Shown here: one piece after another, positions 33,501 through 45,666 of the stretch
Layout of the letters: every line of letters begins with the position of its first letter
How positions within the stretch are numbered: position 1 is the stretch's first letter
Source of the DNA: Primulina eburnea
Lineage: Eukaryota > Streptophyta > Magnoliopsida > Lamiales > Gesneriaceae
Reading direction: 5' to 3'
Assembly: GCF_022965805.1 (NCBI RefSeq)
Contig: NC_133116.1
Coordinates: 8,886,601-8,950,600, forward strand
Length of the DNA: 64,000 nucleotides
Made by a program: the position numbers and the translations under genes
Notes under the pieces: generated by a model
The model's input: the letters and a program-made list of their open reading frames with translations, nothing else
Told to the model about the DNA's origin: nothing
Database searches by the model: none

Positions 33501-36500
33501 AATAAATGAAGCTACCTTGAATTTCTTATTATCAAACTATTAAAAGCGTTAGTAGGAAACACGCTTCTCAGTCTTGTTAACACACACTCACACTTGGGCA
33601 CATATAAATAGTTGCAAACGTTTACTGTATAATTGATTGAACATTTTTCCTTTACATTCCTTGTACTCGTCTGAAGACTTGAGCTTACTTCAATGGGAAT
33701 TCTTTTGTTCAATCGCTTTATGTTTTCTAATATGGTATCAGAGCTTAAAAATCATTAAGCTGCAGCTGTAGTTCTCCATGGCCAAGGGAAATCAAGCTTC
33801 AAAATCTTCTCAAGCTTTGAACAATTCCAACGGCCAAATGGTTTCTGAAGACTCGAGCAGTCCATTCTTTCTCCAGAACGGAGATCATCCTGGATTGGTG
33901 TTAGTCTCGCATCCACTCACAGGTAATAATTACAATACTTGGAGTCGAGCAATATCAATGGCGTTAACAGCCAAAAATAAGCTCGTTTTGGTTGATGGCA
34001 CCTGTTTACGACCTAAGTTGGATGATTTGATGTATGGAGCTTGGAATCGTTGCAATAGCATGGTTATTTCGTGGATTTTAAACTCTGTTAGTCGCGAAAT
34101 ATCGGATAGTCTATTGTATATACCTACGGCATCTGAGATTTGGATCGACTTAAGAGATCGGTTTCATCAGAGCAATGCTCCGAGAATTTTTCAAATCAAG
34201 AAGTTTTTGACTGGGTTACAGCAAGGCTCCATGGATATCAATGCCTATTACACCAAATTACGAACTCTCTGGGATGAGTTGAAGGATTTTCACCCTGTAT
34301 CTGTCTGCAATTGTGGATCAATGAAGGATTGGGTCAATTACCAAAATAAAGAGTGTGTAATTCAGTTTTTAATGGGGCTGAATGAATCCTATGCACAGAT
34401 CCGTGCTCAAATTCTAATGATGGAACCAATCCCTGTGATATCTAAGGTCTTTGCGCTAGTTGTTCAGGAAGAGAGGCAACGATCTATACACAAAGACATT
34501 GCAAGTTCTTCTCCTGATCAATATCCTTTCACTCAACAACCTTCTGTGGTAGCTATGACTAAAGGCAATCAGTATGCTAAAGACAATAATCAGAAAGGAA
34601 ATCAGTATGCTAAAGACAATTCTGGTGATAAGCCAACTTGTACTCATTGTCATATTAAAGGCCACACTATTGACAAATGTTACAAAATTCACGGCTTTCC
34701 GGTTGGTCATCCAAAATATAAGCAACAGCAATTGGGCAGCGGTCGGCAGATACATGTCAACCAAACACATACTTCACCTGCTTCCTCAGTGAGTTCAATG
34801 GGAAATTCTCTGAATTCTGATCAGTGCAGACAGCTTATTGCCTTCTTGAGTTCTCAGCTTCAACTTGGTCATCCTAGCACACTGGACACACAACAACTTG
34901 AGCCTTCCGCCTCTTGTTTCAGTGGTAAATATTCTTTGGCCTTTGGTCTTCATCCCTCCTTTAGTGCAAGTTGGGTATTAGACACAGGAGCCACTCATCG
35001 TATTTGTTGTTCATTGAGTTTCTTCTCTTCGAGCAAGTCATTTTCTTCAAATGTTACTTTGCCAAATAATTCAGTGGTGTATGCCACACACATTGGTTCA
35101 GTACAATTGTCTCCTGATTTGTGTCTGGATAATGTGTTGTTTGTCCCTCAATTTAGCTTTAACTTGCTCTCTATCAGCTCGTTAACTAGTCAAATTCCTT
35201 GCTCGGTTCACTTTCTTTCTGATTCCTGTTTTATCCAGGCACTTACCACGAACAAGATGATTGGGATGGGTAGCAGGATGGGAAATCTGTACATTCTGCA
35301 TCACTCCAACCCTTCTCCAACAGTCTGTAATGTTTCTTTTTCAAAACTAGAGCTGTGGCATTATAGAATGGGCCACCCTTCTCTTCCTAAGCTGTCAGTT
35401 TTAGAGAATAATTTTGGTGTTAATTCTTTAAAACATGAAGATATGATGCATTGCTCGATATGTCCCTTGTCCAAACAAAAGAGATTACCTTTTATCTTGC
35501 ACAACACACTATGTAATAGCCCTTTTCATCTACTTCACATTGATATTTGGGGTCCTTTTACTCCTTTGAGCATTGAGGGATACAAATATTTTTTGCCTAT
35601 AGTTGATGATTATACTCGTTTTACATGGATATACTTGCTGAAATCTAAATCCGATGTTTTGCATATATTTCCAAACTTCTGTAAAATGATTCATACCCAA
35701 TTTGGACAGAAAATTAAATCGGTTTGATCGGACAATGCTCCCGAACTCAATTTTTCTGATTTTTACAAGTCCGAGGGAATTATCTCTTACCATTCTTGTG
35801 TTGAAAGGCCACAACAAAACTCTGTTGTGGAAAGAAAACATCAAAACATCTTGAATGTGGCAAGATCCTTGATGTTTCAGTCCAATATTCCCTTGTCATA
35901 CTGGAGTGATTGTGTTATCACCTCTGTTTATCTTATCAACCGTACATCCTCTTCCTACTTTCAAATCAAACCCCTTTTGAACTTCTTTATCATAAGAAAC
36001 CTCTCTATGGTCATTTGAGAGTGTTTGGTTGCATGTGTCCCTTCATGCCATTAAATCTGTCTTCCTTGGATATCCAAGTGGTTATAAAGCCTACAAACTC
36101 CTCAATCTTCTTACAACCGAAGTGTACATCAGTCGGGATGTGGTGTTTCATGAAGCCATTTTCCCTTTTTATGGACCAGTCACCTTCCCCTACACATCAA
36201 GATTTTTTTTCTGATGGTGTTCTTCCTACACAGAAATCTGTTACGCGAGAAACAACTACAGATTCTGACCCTGCATCTCGGTCACGTAGAGTCTGTAATA
36301 GACCACTTCACTTACGTGATTATCACTGTTATTCTACTCAATCTTCTCCCACCTCATCCACTGCTCATCCTCTGAATCTTGTTCCTGGTGGTACTCGTTT
36401 ATCCAAGCAATATTCTGTTTTTGTACACAATGTTTCCTCCATCATTGAACCGCAATCTTTCTCTCAAGCTGTTGTTAAGCCAGAATGGTGCCAAGCCATG

Positions 36501-38957
36501 GCCACTGAACTTGAGGCATTAGAACGTAATGGGACTTGGTCTATTGTTTCCTTACCGATTGGGAAGACCGTCGTTGGGTGTATATGGGTCTATAAAGCTA
36601 AATTTCATGCTAATGGTAGCCTAGAACGATACAAAGCTCGCCTTGTTGCTAAAGGCTACACGCAACAAGAGGGGATTGATTACCTTGAAACCTTTTCCCC
36701 CGTTGCAAAGCTTGTCACAGTTAGAGTTTTGTTGGCTTTAGCTTCAATTCATGGTTGGTTTTTGACTCAACTTGATGTCAATAATGCTTTTTTGCATGGC
36801 GATCTCTCTGAAGAAGTTTACATGTCTTTGCCTCCGGGTTATCAACGTAAGGGGGCGCCTTTTCCTCCCAATGCAGTGTGCAAACTACACCAATCTATCT
36901 ATGGTCTCAAACAAGCTTCGAGGCAATGGTTTGCCAAATTTTCCTCCACATTGATTCGGATTGGTTTTGTTCAATCTCATGCTGACACTTCTTTGCTTGT
37001 ACGAACTCGAGGTCATACGTTCTTGGCATTGTTGGTATACGTCGATGATATTGTACTGGTCACCAATGATAAAAAGGAAGCCACTGACTTGAAAATCTTT
37101 TTGGACAGTTGTTTCAAGTTGAAAGATCTTGGGAACTTGAAGTACTTTCTTGGTATTGAAGTTGCAAGATCTTCAAGGGGAATATCTATATGTCAACGTC
37201 ATTATGCCTTACAACTTCTTACATAAAGAGGTTTATTGGGTTGCAAACCGCGTTCCACTCCATTGGATGTTAACTTAAAATTAAGTATTGAAGATGGTGA
37301 GCTACTCTGCCCGACCTGTCGTTGTATCGAAGATTAGTGGGCAAGTTGTTATACCTCACTATCACTAGACCTGATTTGGCCTATTCAGTGAATCGATTAA
37401 GTCAATTTGTTGCATGTCCAAGGGAACCACACCTACAAGTTGTGTACTCCGTTCTCAAATATGTGAAAGGCACAGTTGGACAGGGCCTGTTCTATGCTTC
37501 TTCTTCATCCTTAAAGCTCATTTTCTTCTCGGATTCTGATTGGGCAACATGCCCAAATACACGTCGCTCTATTTTTGGCTACTGTGTTCTTATCGGAGAA
37601 TCCTTGGTTTCATGGAAATCTAAGAAACAACACACTATTTCCAAATCTTCTGCTGAAGCAGAATACAGGTCCATGGCTGCCGCTACTTGTGAAGTCATTT
37701 GGATGCTTGCATTACTTAAGGACTTGTGTATCTCATATCGTGATCCTGCGCTCCTGTTTTGTGATAGCCAATCGGCCATTCACATTGCCTCCAATCCAGT
37801 GTTACATGAGCGTACGAAACATATCGAGATTGACTGTCATATTGTACGAGAAAAGGTGCAGCGTGGGCTTATCAAAGTGCTACATGTCTCTTCTCAGTTT
37901 CAACTTGCGGACTTATTCACTAAGTCCCTGTTGCCGTCTCGATTTCGCATGCTGCTTACCAAGATGAGTGTTCACAACATTCACACTCCATCTTGAGGGG
38001 GCGTATTAAAAGCGTTAGTAGGAAACACGCTTCTCAGTCTTGTTAACACACACTCACACTTGGGCACATATAAATAGTTGCAAACGGTTACTGTATAATT
38101 GATTGAACATTTTTCCTTTTCATTCCTTGTACTCGTGTGAAGTAAGACTTGAGCTTACTTCAATGGAAATTCTTTTTTTCAATCGCTTTATGTTTTCTAA
38201 TACAAACGAAACCAATTTTGAATCAAAATGAAGAAATAATTACTGTATGAAGGCCTAGAGAATGAGTGGGAGTTGTCCAGATCGCACCTTTTATGTTTTT
38301 ACCAGCAACGGGTGGCGGCTCCGGATTAACGTCTTCCGTCGTCCATTTCAGCTGGAACCCCCTTCTTAACACCTGATAAACATTTTCAACGCCGAAATCC
38401 ACCGGCGCCACAATATGTGTTTCACAACTTTCTATAGCCCTTCTCACGTAAAAAGGGCCCACAGAGTCATCTATCGCCAAATTCCAGATCTGATCATCAT
38501 CTTGAGCAGCGCAAATAACTCTGTACGGCCATAAACCCGTGGACGTATTTCTCCGGCAAAGCGGAAACAAATGGAGGCTAGAGGCGTTAAAGAAGCTGAA
38601 ACGGGAAGTGGGAAGCGAAGTGTTTGTGATTTCTGGAAGACAGGTGGTGTTGGGATCGAAAGTTAAAAGAGCTGCGTCGTACACGCGGAGAATCTGGTCT
38701 GCGTAGGAGATATTTTGGATCACGTACCGGTGATTATCGGGTAGTTGGAGATTTAGGAAGCCAAGATCAGTACAGTTTAGCTCGAATCCAGGGAGACCAC
38801 AGTTGGATGCTTGCAGTGCTGGAATGTAAAATGGAAAGCTGATGTTTGGGCCGTTTCCGCAAGATGTGGGCGAACATGGCTGCTGCTGATAAGCAGAAGG
38901 CACAGACGATGCGAGGATGAGAGACAACACGCTAAGTTGGAGGAGGCCCTGGATCAT
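30549..38957 (-). CDS. Gene A: LRK10L/PR5K-type receptor-like kinase (3 exons, 608 aa)
   Basis: Plasma-membrane Ser/Thr receptor kinase. Exons on minus: 38957-38303, 31798-31766 (33 bp) and 31687-30549, all phase 1 with GT-AG introns. The start is the ATG at 38957; the frame is open to 38969 but without an ATG. Residues 1-24 are a signal peptide; about 28-92 a GUB_WAK_bind galacturonan-binding domain ([25 protein letters not shown]); 93-218 a WAK-associated region lacking the usual CxxC...GGxC tail. The tiny exon builds the membrane helix (about 223-247). Kinase: glycine loop [11 protein letters not shown] (301-311), Lys322, HFDIKPHN (non-RD, Asp422), DFG (440-442), GYIAPEVF. Intron 1 (6.5 kb) contains a MITE and the antisense Copia-D. 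The coding frame is intact, so the gene is probably functional. LRK10L relatives act in defence and ABA/drought responses; the ligand is unknown. Confidence 0.88.
31963..32285. mobile_element. 323-bp MITE with long imperfect terminal inverted repeats, in gene A intron 1
   Basis: It starts AGGGGAAATAGTTTTATG and ends in the reverse complement of AGGGGAAATTACTTTTGG. Inverted similarity runs about 100 bp inwards from both ends (shared words CATTAA, TTTGATTCATTAA, ACTTTTACTTTTC). No clear target duplication was found, so the superfamily is open. Confidence 0.65.
33538..33732 (+). repeat. Copia-D 5' LTR
   Basis: 195 bp starting TATTAAAAGCG and ending TTTCTAATA, with TATA box TATAAATAG at 33603-33611. 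The short length is normal for Copia. Confidence 0.9.
33778..37996 (+). pseudogene. Copia-D gag-pol polyprotein, broken
   Basis: The first 649 codons (33778-35727) are open: Copia-type gag ([17 protein letters not shown]), CCHC knuckle ([14 protein letters not shown]), protease ([11 protein letters not shown]), integrase zinc-binding region (HYRMGHPS...HCSIC) and the start of its core (HIDIWGPF). Then TGA (35725-35727) and frameshifts near 35970 and 36045-36200 break the integrase. RT ([26 protein letters not shown]) is open in 35910-37226, where a TAA stops it. RNase H ([35 protein letters not shown]) is open in 37322-37996. Dead, but fairly young. Confidence 0.92.
38004..38202 (+). repeat. 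Copia-D 3' LTR
   Basis: 199 bp matching 33538-33732, with a 4-bp insertion (TAAG) near the primer-proximal end. It is followed by the CAAAC target duplication and then intron 1 sequence of gene A, about 95 bp downstream (in gene direction) of the exon 1 donor site. Confidence 0.92.
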
Positions 38958-38969
38958 ATTGGATATCAA

Positions 38970-39199
38970 GAATCTATCCGTATTTTAATTTTGTGAAGTT
39001 CATATTTTGATTTGGTATGGGCATGTGCAGTTTGTAGCTGGAGTATGGTGGAATGGATTGATTCTTGTTATTGAAATATATCTTTATTTATTGAAATAAA
39101 TAATTTTTTAGATATAATGTATTATAAGAATTTTTTGGTTTACTTATATGTCAGGTCATATATACTTGGTCAATATATGTGTGCACTTAAATTAGGCGA
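38970..39199 (-). promoter_or_regulatory. Probable promoter region of gene A
   Basis: About 230 bp upstream of the start codon, AT-rich, between the gene and the paralogous segment at 39200. I see no unambiguous TATA box or W-box. Confidence 0.35.
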
Positions 39200-39365
39200 G
39201 AATATATATTAATAATCTATTTTTATTCGGTTCGATTTAAATAAGAAAATTTGGTAATGAATATGCATATGCATGGAAAATGATGGAATAATAATTAATC
39301 AGTGTAATATTTTTGAAAAAAAAAATCTAAATTCATAAAATATGACCATTCCATCTTTTTTTTAA
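39200..39365. other. Upstream segment of gene A duplicated at 15953-16130
   Basis: Shares long exact words with 15953-16130, including AATGAATATGCATATGCATG. The similarity stops abruptly on the right, near the poly-T run. Confidence 0.65.
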
Positions 39366-40208
39366 GATACGAATCATCTTCTCAATCCACACAAATTTGA
39401 AACCGACCCTTATGACAATTTGTGTCCTTTTTCTTTTTCAATATATGTTTATTTTAGTGTCCCACATATTTATAACATTTTGTCCTTTTGACAACCCAAA
39501 TAGTATGCCTACAAATTTAAAAAGAATCAAGTAACATTGCATCGATCAATAATTAATTTGTTTATTAATACTGTTTATGTTATAAACACACTTCAATAAA
39601 CTATTTTAGTATGAGTGATCACGGTGTAGTTTTGGCGGGTTTTCACTAAATTCACACCAAACTGTGATATATGTTTCGGTTGAAATTTGAGATATTTTTT
39701 AACCAATAATAAATTAAACAAACTTGTTCCAAAAATCAACATTTAATTATCATAAGGAAATCATGAATAATCCAAAAATATAGTAGAACACTATAATTTA
39801 TTTGAAGCAAAAATAAAATATTACCCTGGGAATGAAAAATTAGAGATTCTGAAAATAAATTCATCTAATTATGTGTTGCTAGTTTTATGTCTGATGTCCA
39901 TCCTATTACAGTATGCGTTGCGGTTAGATTGATTTTTTCCAATAAATTAGATATAGCAGTGTAAATTGGTTTAATTCAGTTGATTAGATCGAGTCTTTAA
40001 GTAAAATCGATCTGATCCAATTTCTAGCTTTGTTAGAAATATGAATTCGAGTAAAAGTTTGATAAAAATTACAATTATAAACTTCTAAATGGGCAATTAG
40101 AAATTAAATTATGGAATCTTAAAGAGTTTGTAAAAAAATATGAATTCGTAAATATTTTAGGGTGATATTGATAAGAGTTGAATTAGGGTAATATTGTATA
40201 AGAATATA
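39366..40208. other. Intergenic, nothing recognised
   Basis: AT-rich DNA without a supported gene or shared repeat, between the gene A upstream region and a 182-bp MITE. Confidence 0.55.
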
Positions 40209-40217
40209 TTAAATGAT

Positions 40218-40382
40218 GAGTGGGTCTCATGTGAGACCGTCTCACGGATCTTAATATGTGAGACGGGTCAACCCTACACATATTCACAATAAAAAGTATT
40301 ACTCCTAGCATAAAAAGTAATACTTTTTCATGGATGACCCAAATAAAAGATCCGTCTCACAAATATGACCCGTGAGACCGTC
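40218..40382 (+). mobile_element. 182-bp MITE, left part, interrupted by Gypsy-E
   Basis: It starts GAGTGGGTCTCATGTGAGAC. 165 bp lie here and the last 17 bp at 47048-47064, making exactly 182 bp once the Gypsy-E target duplication is discounted. Flanks TTAAATGAT (40209-40217) and TTAAATGAA (47065-47073) are its 9-bp duplication with one mismatch. Confidence 0.88.
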
Positions 40383-41238
40383 TGATACGAATCCTCGTAC
40401 GAATGAAAGGCAAGCACGAATATATAAATCGCACCCTCAATCCAATAACAAACAAGGAACGATTATTTTGTCCCGATCTTTTGAAACAAGTAACGATTTT
40501 GTGATATTCACCTCTAAGCGATTATAACTTAGCAACAAATATCAACGATAAAACAATTGTATTTCAAACGAACCTTCAAAAAACTTGTTTTGACAATCCG
40601 TGCGAAGAACAATCGACAAACGCCACAAAGATGTAATCTTTGATAAGTTTGATTTTGATTTTGAACACAAAGCTTTTGCCTTGTAAATTTGAGAGAAATC
40701 TCAAGTGTTTGTATATTAATCAATCATTATTCCGTTCATGGTCTGATACACTGAATATATATTCAATAAAGTATGAAAAAGTAGTGTAAAAAGGCTTAAT
40801 TAAGATAACAAGCAAATTTGACACGGAAACAAAAGACCGCGGGTGCACTGCAGACTGGACCGCGGGTGCGGTGTGGCTTCGGAAAAAAATAAAATAAAAA
40901 AAAATTTAATCATAGACCGCGGGTGTGGCCCTGTTTTAGCGCGGGTGCGCTAGACCTTCGGCAATTGGACCGCGGGTGCGGTCTCTGTTTTAGTGCGGGT
41001 GCGCTGGACCTTCGGCAATTGCACTTGAATAACATTTCAAAGACCTCCAATATTATTCTCATGATTCCCAACCTCCTCTAATTTAGACATCCAACTTGTA
41101 GGACTTCCTTGATAGCTCATCATGAGTCCTTGAAGTGCATATTTAAACTTCTTGCTTCTTCCCCTTGTTATAGGTCCTTCGGACAACTCCAACGACTCTC
41201 ATGCTTTCTTTGGTGCTTGATCAACCAAGTTTGCATCA
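40383..41238 (-). repeat. Gypsy-E LTR (left; the 3' LTR on minus)
   Basis: TGATACGAATCC...TTTGCATCA on plus. It contains two copies of a GC-rich unit built on ACCGCGGGTGCG and GCGGGTGCGCT (about 40840-41030). Confidence 0.93.
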
Positions 41239-43859
41239 TTCTCCCCTTCTTGAAAAGGATTTGTCCTCAAATCTTGATCATCTCCTACATCAAACAACGA
41301 AAGATCACTAACATTAAAAGTAGAACTGACATTGTACTCACCTGACAGATCAAGTTTATATGCATTGTCGTTGATCCTTTCAATTACTTGAAATGGTCCA
41401 TCACCCCTAGGTAAAAGCTTTGAACGTCGCTTCTCTGAAAATCTTTCCTTCCTTAAGTTCAACCACACCCAATCTCCCTTTTCAAAAACCATCTTTTTCC
41501 TTCCCTTGGTTGCTTGCTTCGTGTATTATAAATTCTTCTTCTCGATGTTATTCTTGACCTTCTCATGCAAGTTCCTAACAAATTCAGCTTTTTTCTTGCC
41601 ATCCATATTCAACCTTTCACTCACAGGTAAAGAAATCAAATCCAACAGAGTCAAAGGATTAAAACCATATACAATTTCAAATGGCGAATAATTTGTAGTA
41701 TAATGCACGCAACGATTATAAGCAAACTCAACAAATGGTAAACAATCCTCCCAATTCTTTAAGTTCTTCTTAATAATAGCACGCAAAAGTGTTTCTAAAG
41801 TTCGGTTAACAACTTCAGTTTGTCCATCTGTTTGAGGATGACATGTAGTAGAAAACATCAGTTTCGTGCCAAGTTTAGCCCACAAAGTTTTCCAAAAGTA
41901 ACTCAAGAATTTAACATCACGATCAGACACGATAGTCCTAGGCATACCATGCAACCTAACGACTTCTTTGAAAAACAAATCCGCAATATTTGATGCATCA
42001 TCGGTTTTATGACAAGCAATAAAATGTGCCATCTTAGAGAATCTATCAACAACAACAAATATTGAATCTCTCCCCTTCTTAGTCCTCGGAAAACCTAAAA
42101 CAAAATCCATAGAAATATCAATCCAAGGTTCACTAGGAACTGGAAGTGGTGTATACAATCCATGTGGTTATGTTCTAGACTTAGCTTGTCTACAAGTAAT
42201 GCACTTTTCACAAACACGCTCAACATCACGTTTCATATGTGGCCAATAAAAATGCTCATGCAAACAACTCAAAGTTTTAGCCACACCAAAGTGCCCCATC
42301 AAACCACCACCATGTGCCTCCCTCACAAGTAATTCACGAATTGATGACTTAGGAATGCACAATCTATCTTCTCTAAATAAAAACCCATTATGCAAATAAA
42401 ATTTATCATGTGGACCATGCATACATGTTCCAAATATCTCCTTAAAATCCTCATCCAACAAATACAACTCTTTCATGTGTTCAAATCCAAAAATTTTCGA
42501 CTCCAAGGTAGATATTAATACGTACCTCCGTGATAGTGCGTCATCTACTACATTATCCTTACCTTGTTTGTATTTGATTATGTAGGGAAATGTACCTATG
42601 AATGCCACCCACTTAGCATGCCGCTTATTCAGTATCTGTTGTCCCTTAAGGTACTTTAGAGACTCATGATCGGTATGGATCACAAACTCCTTAGGCCTCA
42701 AGTAGTGTTGCCACATCTCCAAAGTCCTCACAAGCGCGTACAACTCCTTGTCATACGTTGGATAGTTCAGTGCTGCTCCATTGAGTTTCTCACTAAAGTA
42801 CGCCACTGGTCGTCCTCCTTGCATCAAAACACCTCCAATACCTACACCTGAAGCATCATATTCAATTTCAAAAGTATTAGAAAAATCAGGCAAAACAAGT
42901 AAAGGCGCATTAATTAATTTTTGTTTAATAATATTAAAAGACTTCTCTTGCTCCTCGCTCCAATGGAATGGAACATTCTTCTTAATCACCGCCGTCATCG
43001 GTGCCGCAAGTGTGCTAAAATCTTTTACAAACCTTCTATAGAAGCTTGCAAGGCCATGAAAGCTTCGAACTTGACTAACATTAGCAGGTGTTGGCCAATC
43101 TCGAATAGCACTTACCTTGTCCTCATCCACTTGTATCCCCTGTGAACTTACCACAAAACCAAGAAAAACAAGTTTGCTTGTACAAAAATCACATTTTTTA
43201 AGATTAGCATATAAATGTTCATCCCTAAGTGTTATCAGTACAAGTCTTAAATGCTCAACATGCTCTTCTAAATATTTGCTATACACAAGAATATCATCAA
43301 AATAAACCACAACAAATTTCCCTATGTAAGCACGCAAGACATGATTCATCAACCTCATAAAGGTACTAAGAGCGTTTGTTAAACCAAAAGGCATTACCAT
43401 CCACTCATATAACCCATATTTTGTTTTAAATGTTGTTTTCCACTCATCACCTTCCTTCATCCTAATCTGGTGATAACCACTCTTCAAGTCAATTTTACTA
43501 AAAATACATGCACCATGCAACTCATCTAACATATCATCTAATCTAGGTATGGGATGCCTATACTTGATGGTTATGTTATTAATTGCCCTACAATCCACAC
43601 ACATACGCCATGAGCCATCTTTCTTAGGAACTAGTAAAACAGGTACAGCACAAGGAGACATGGACTCACGCACAAAACCCCTATCTAACAACTCACTTAC
43701 CTGTAGTTGTAGCTTCTTAGCCTCCTCCGGATTTCTTCTGTAAGAAGGACGATTTGGCAATACACTTCCGGGTACCAAATTAATTTGGTGCTCAATCCCC
43801 CTCAATGCTGGTAATCCTTGAGGTAGCTCCTCCGTAAATACATCTTCAAATTCCTGCAA
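41199..43859 (-). pseudogene. Gypsy-E pol (RT-RNase H-integrase), broken by two stops
   Basis: The minus strand from 43859 reads RT ([20 protein letters not shown]; catalytic [10 protein letters not shown]), RNase H ([26 protein letters not shown]) and the integrase H2C2 region ([14 protein letters not shown]), to a TAA near 42168. It resumes in frame with the integrase core ([35 protein letters not shown]) to 41526, where a second TAA occurs. It ends as 41492-41199 with a [13 protein letters not shown]...NDNAYKLDL tail that overlaps the LTR. Catalytic residues are kept; the two nonsense changes inactivate it. Gag-protease joins upstream through a frameshift near 43900. Confidence 0.9.
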
Positions 43860-43891
43860 AAGTGAAATAACAATGCTCGGAAGGGACCCGG

Positions 43892-45666
43892 CTATATCAC
43901 TTGTGTTAAGGAGGATCTTTTAGCCATTTCATTTTTGTTTTCAAAGGTCATCTCATTTTTTAATTCATTCTTTTTTTCGACCTCATCTCTCTTCTTTTTT
44001 TTTAATTGGTCCTCCAACACTTGTTTTGGGGACAAAGGAAGTAAAACAATGGGTTCTTTCTTGAGTACAAAAGAATATCTATTTCTAAAGCCATCATGTG
44101 TCACTTGCCTATCATATTGTCATGGTCTTCCTAACAAAATATGACAAGCATGTACTGATACCACATCACACAATACCTCATCAATATACTTCCCAATCGA
44201 AAACGCAACCAAAACTTGTTTGTTCACCTTCACTTCGGCACAGTCATTCAACCACTGTAGCCTATATGGTTGAGGATGTTTTAAAGTGGGCAAGATCAAT
44301 TTTTCAACCATCTCAAGACTAGCAACATTGATACAACTTCCTCCATCTATAATAAGATTGCAAACCTTGCCATTGACAAAACACCTAGTATGGAATAAAT
44401 TTTTCCTTTGGTTAGTTTCTTCTTCCTTGACTTGGGTACTCATTATACGCCTAGTCACTAACGCTTCTCCCACAACTGCCTCATATCCCTCGTCAGGATC
44501 CTCTAATACAGACATCTCATCTTCATCCTCTCCATCATCTCCCTCACTATGAGATTCATACTCCCCATAATTATTCAACACCATCACCCTTTTATTGGGA
44601 CATTGGCTAGAAATATGTCCAATTCCTTGACACCTAAAACATTTAATATCTCTAGAACGATTAATAGGAGTTTCAGGTTTACCTTGCATTCCCTGCTTAG
44701 GCACCTCCTGTTTATTGTCAACTTTGGGCTTGACCACTACCTTGCTTTCTTCACGTTTAACAACGTTGGAACGCCAAGGTATTGATGTATTACCAGATTG
44801 TGTGGTACGACCAACTCCTCTCCTCTTGAGTTGTTGCTCCACTTTTATCGCCATCTGCACCATTTCATCTAGATCCAAGTAATGTCTAAGTTCCACTTGG
44901 TCTTGAATTTCCCTGTTCAAACCACACAGAAAACGAGCCATAGTAGTCTCACTATCCTCATCTATATTTGCTCTAATCATGACTACTTCCAATTCTTTAT
45001 AGTAGTCCTCAACACTCTTCACACCTTGTCTCAAAGTTTGTAACTTCTTAAACATTTCTCTATAGTAGTGATTTGGTACAAACCTCTTCCTCATTACGCT
45101 TTTCATCTCCGCCCAAGTTTCTATAGGCCTCTCATTGCATCTTCTCTTAGTGGTCACTAATTGATCCCACCAAATAAGTGCATAATCAACAAATTCAACC
45201 ACGGCCAACCTAACCTTCTTTTGTTCGGAATAATGGTGACAATCAAACACAAATTCAACTGGCTTTTCCCATTCTAAATAAGCCTCTAGATCCGACTTAC
45301 CATGGAACGACGGAATTTTCATCTTAATGCTGCCTATGTTATTATCTTCCTTATTCTCATCATCGTACCTACCACGTAAGGCTCTCTTCTTCCCCTACCA
45401 AATCCTTTACCTCTTCCGCTACTACCCCAATTCTCGTTTTGGCTCTCCTCTTCTCCTTCCAAATCATAATCATTCTCTTCTTCTTCAACTCTACCCAAAC
45501 CTTTAGGCTTAGATTTATTTTCACTAGTGCTAACTTCAAGCCTATCCAACCTCTCATATAAAGGATCCAACTCGGCCCTCATCATTCTACTAAAATGCCC
45601 AAATAACGCCTCCATTTGAACCTTAGACAACCCCTGGTTCGAACTCTCTCCTACTTTCCTTTCCAT
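43892..45666 (-). pseudogene. Gypsy-E gag-protease, broken
   Basis: The N-terminal part (45666-45334) has a coiled, charged start (VQMEALFGHFSRMMRAEL) and a Gly/Arg tail. A frameshift leads into 45322-44120: gag (MKIPSFHGKSDLEAYLEWEK, IWWDQL, VEDYYKELEVVMIRA), knuckle CFRCQGIGHISSQC and protease IIDGGSCINVAS...LLGRP. A TGA follows at about 44117, then 44104-43892 continues the same protein with a highly charged Lys/Glu stretch before the pol frame. Gag catalytic and structural motifs are otherwise normal. Confidence 0.85.

Larger units (their letters stand above)
33538..38202 (+). mobile_element. Copia-D: complete Ty1/copia element in intron 1 of gene A (antisense to it)
   Basis: LTRs 33538-33732 (195 bp) and 38004-38202 (199 bp) are flanked by the perfect 5-bp duplication CAAAC (33533-33537, 38203-38207). 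The initiator-Met primer-binding site TGGTATCAGAGC (33733-33744) abuts the LTR directly and a TGAGGGGGCG purine tract precedes the 3' LTR. The LTR ends are TATTA...TAATA, not TG...CA. LTRs differ by about five substitutions and a 4-bp indel. The polyprotein is broken in several places. Confidence 0.93.
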
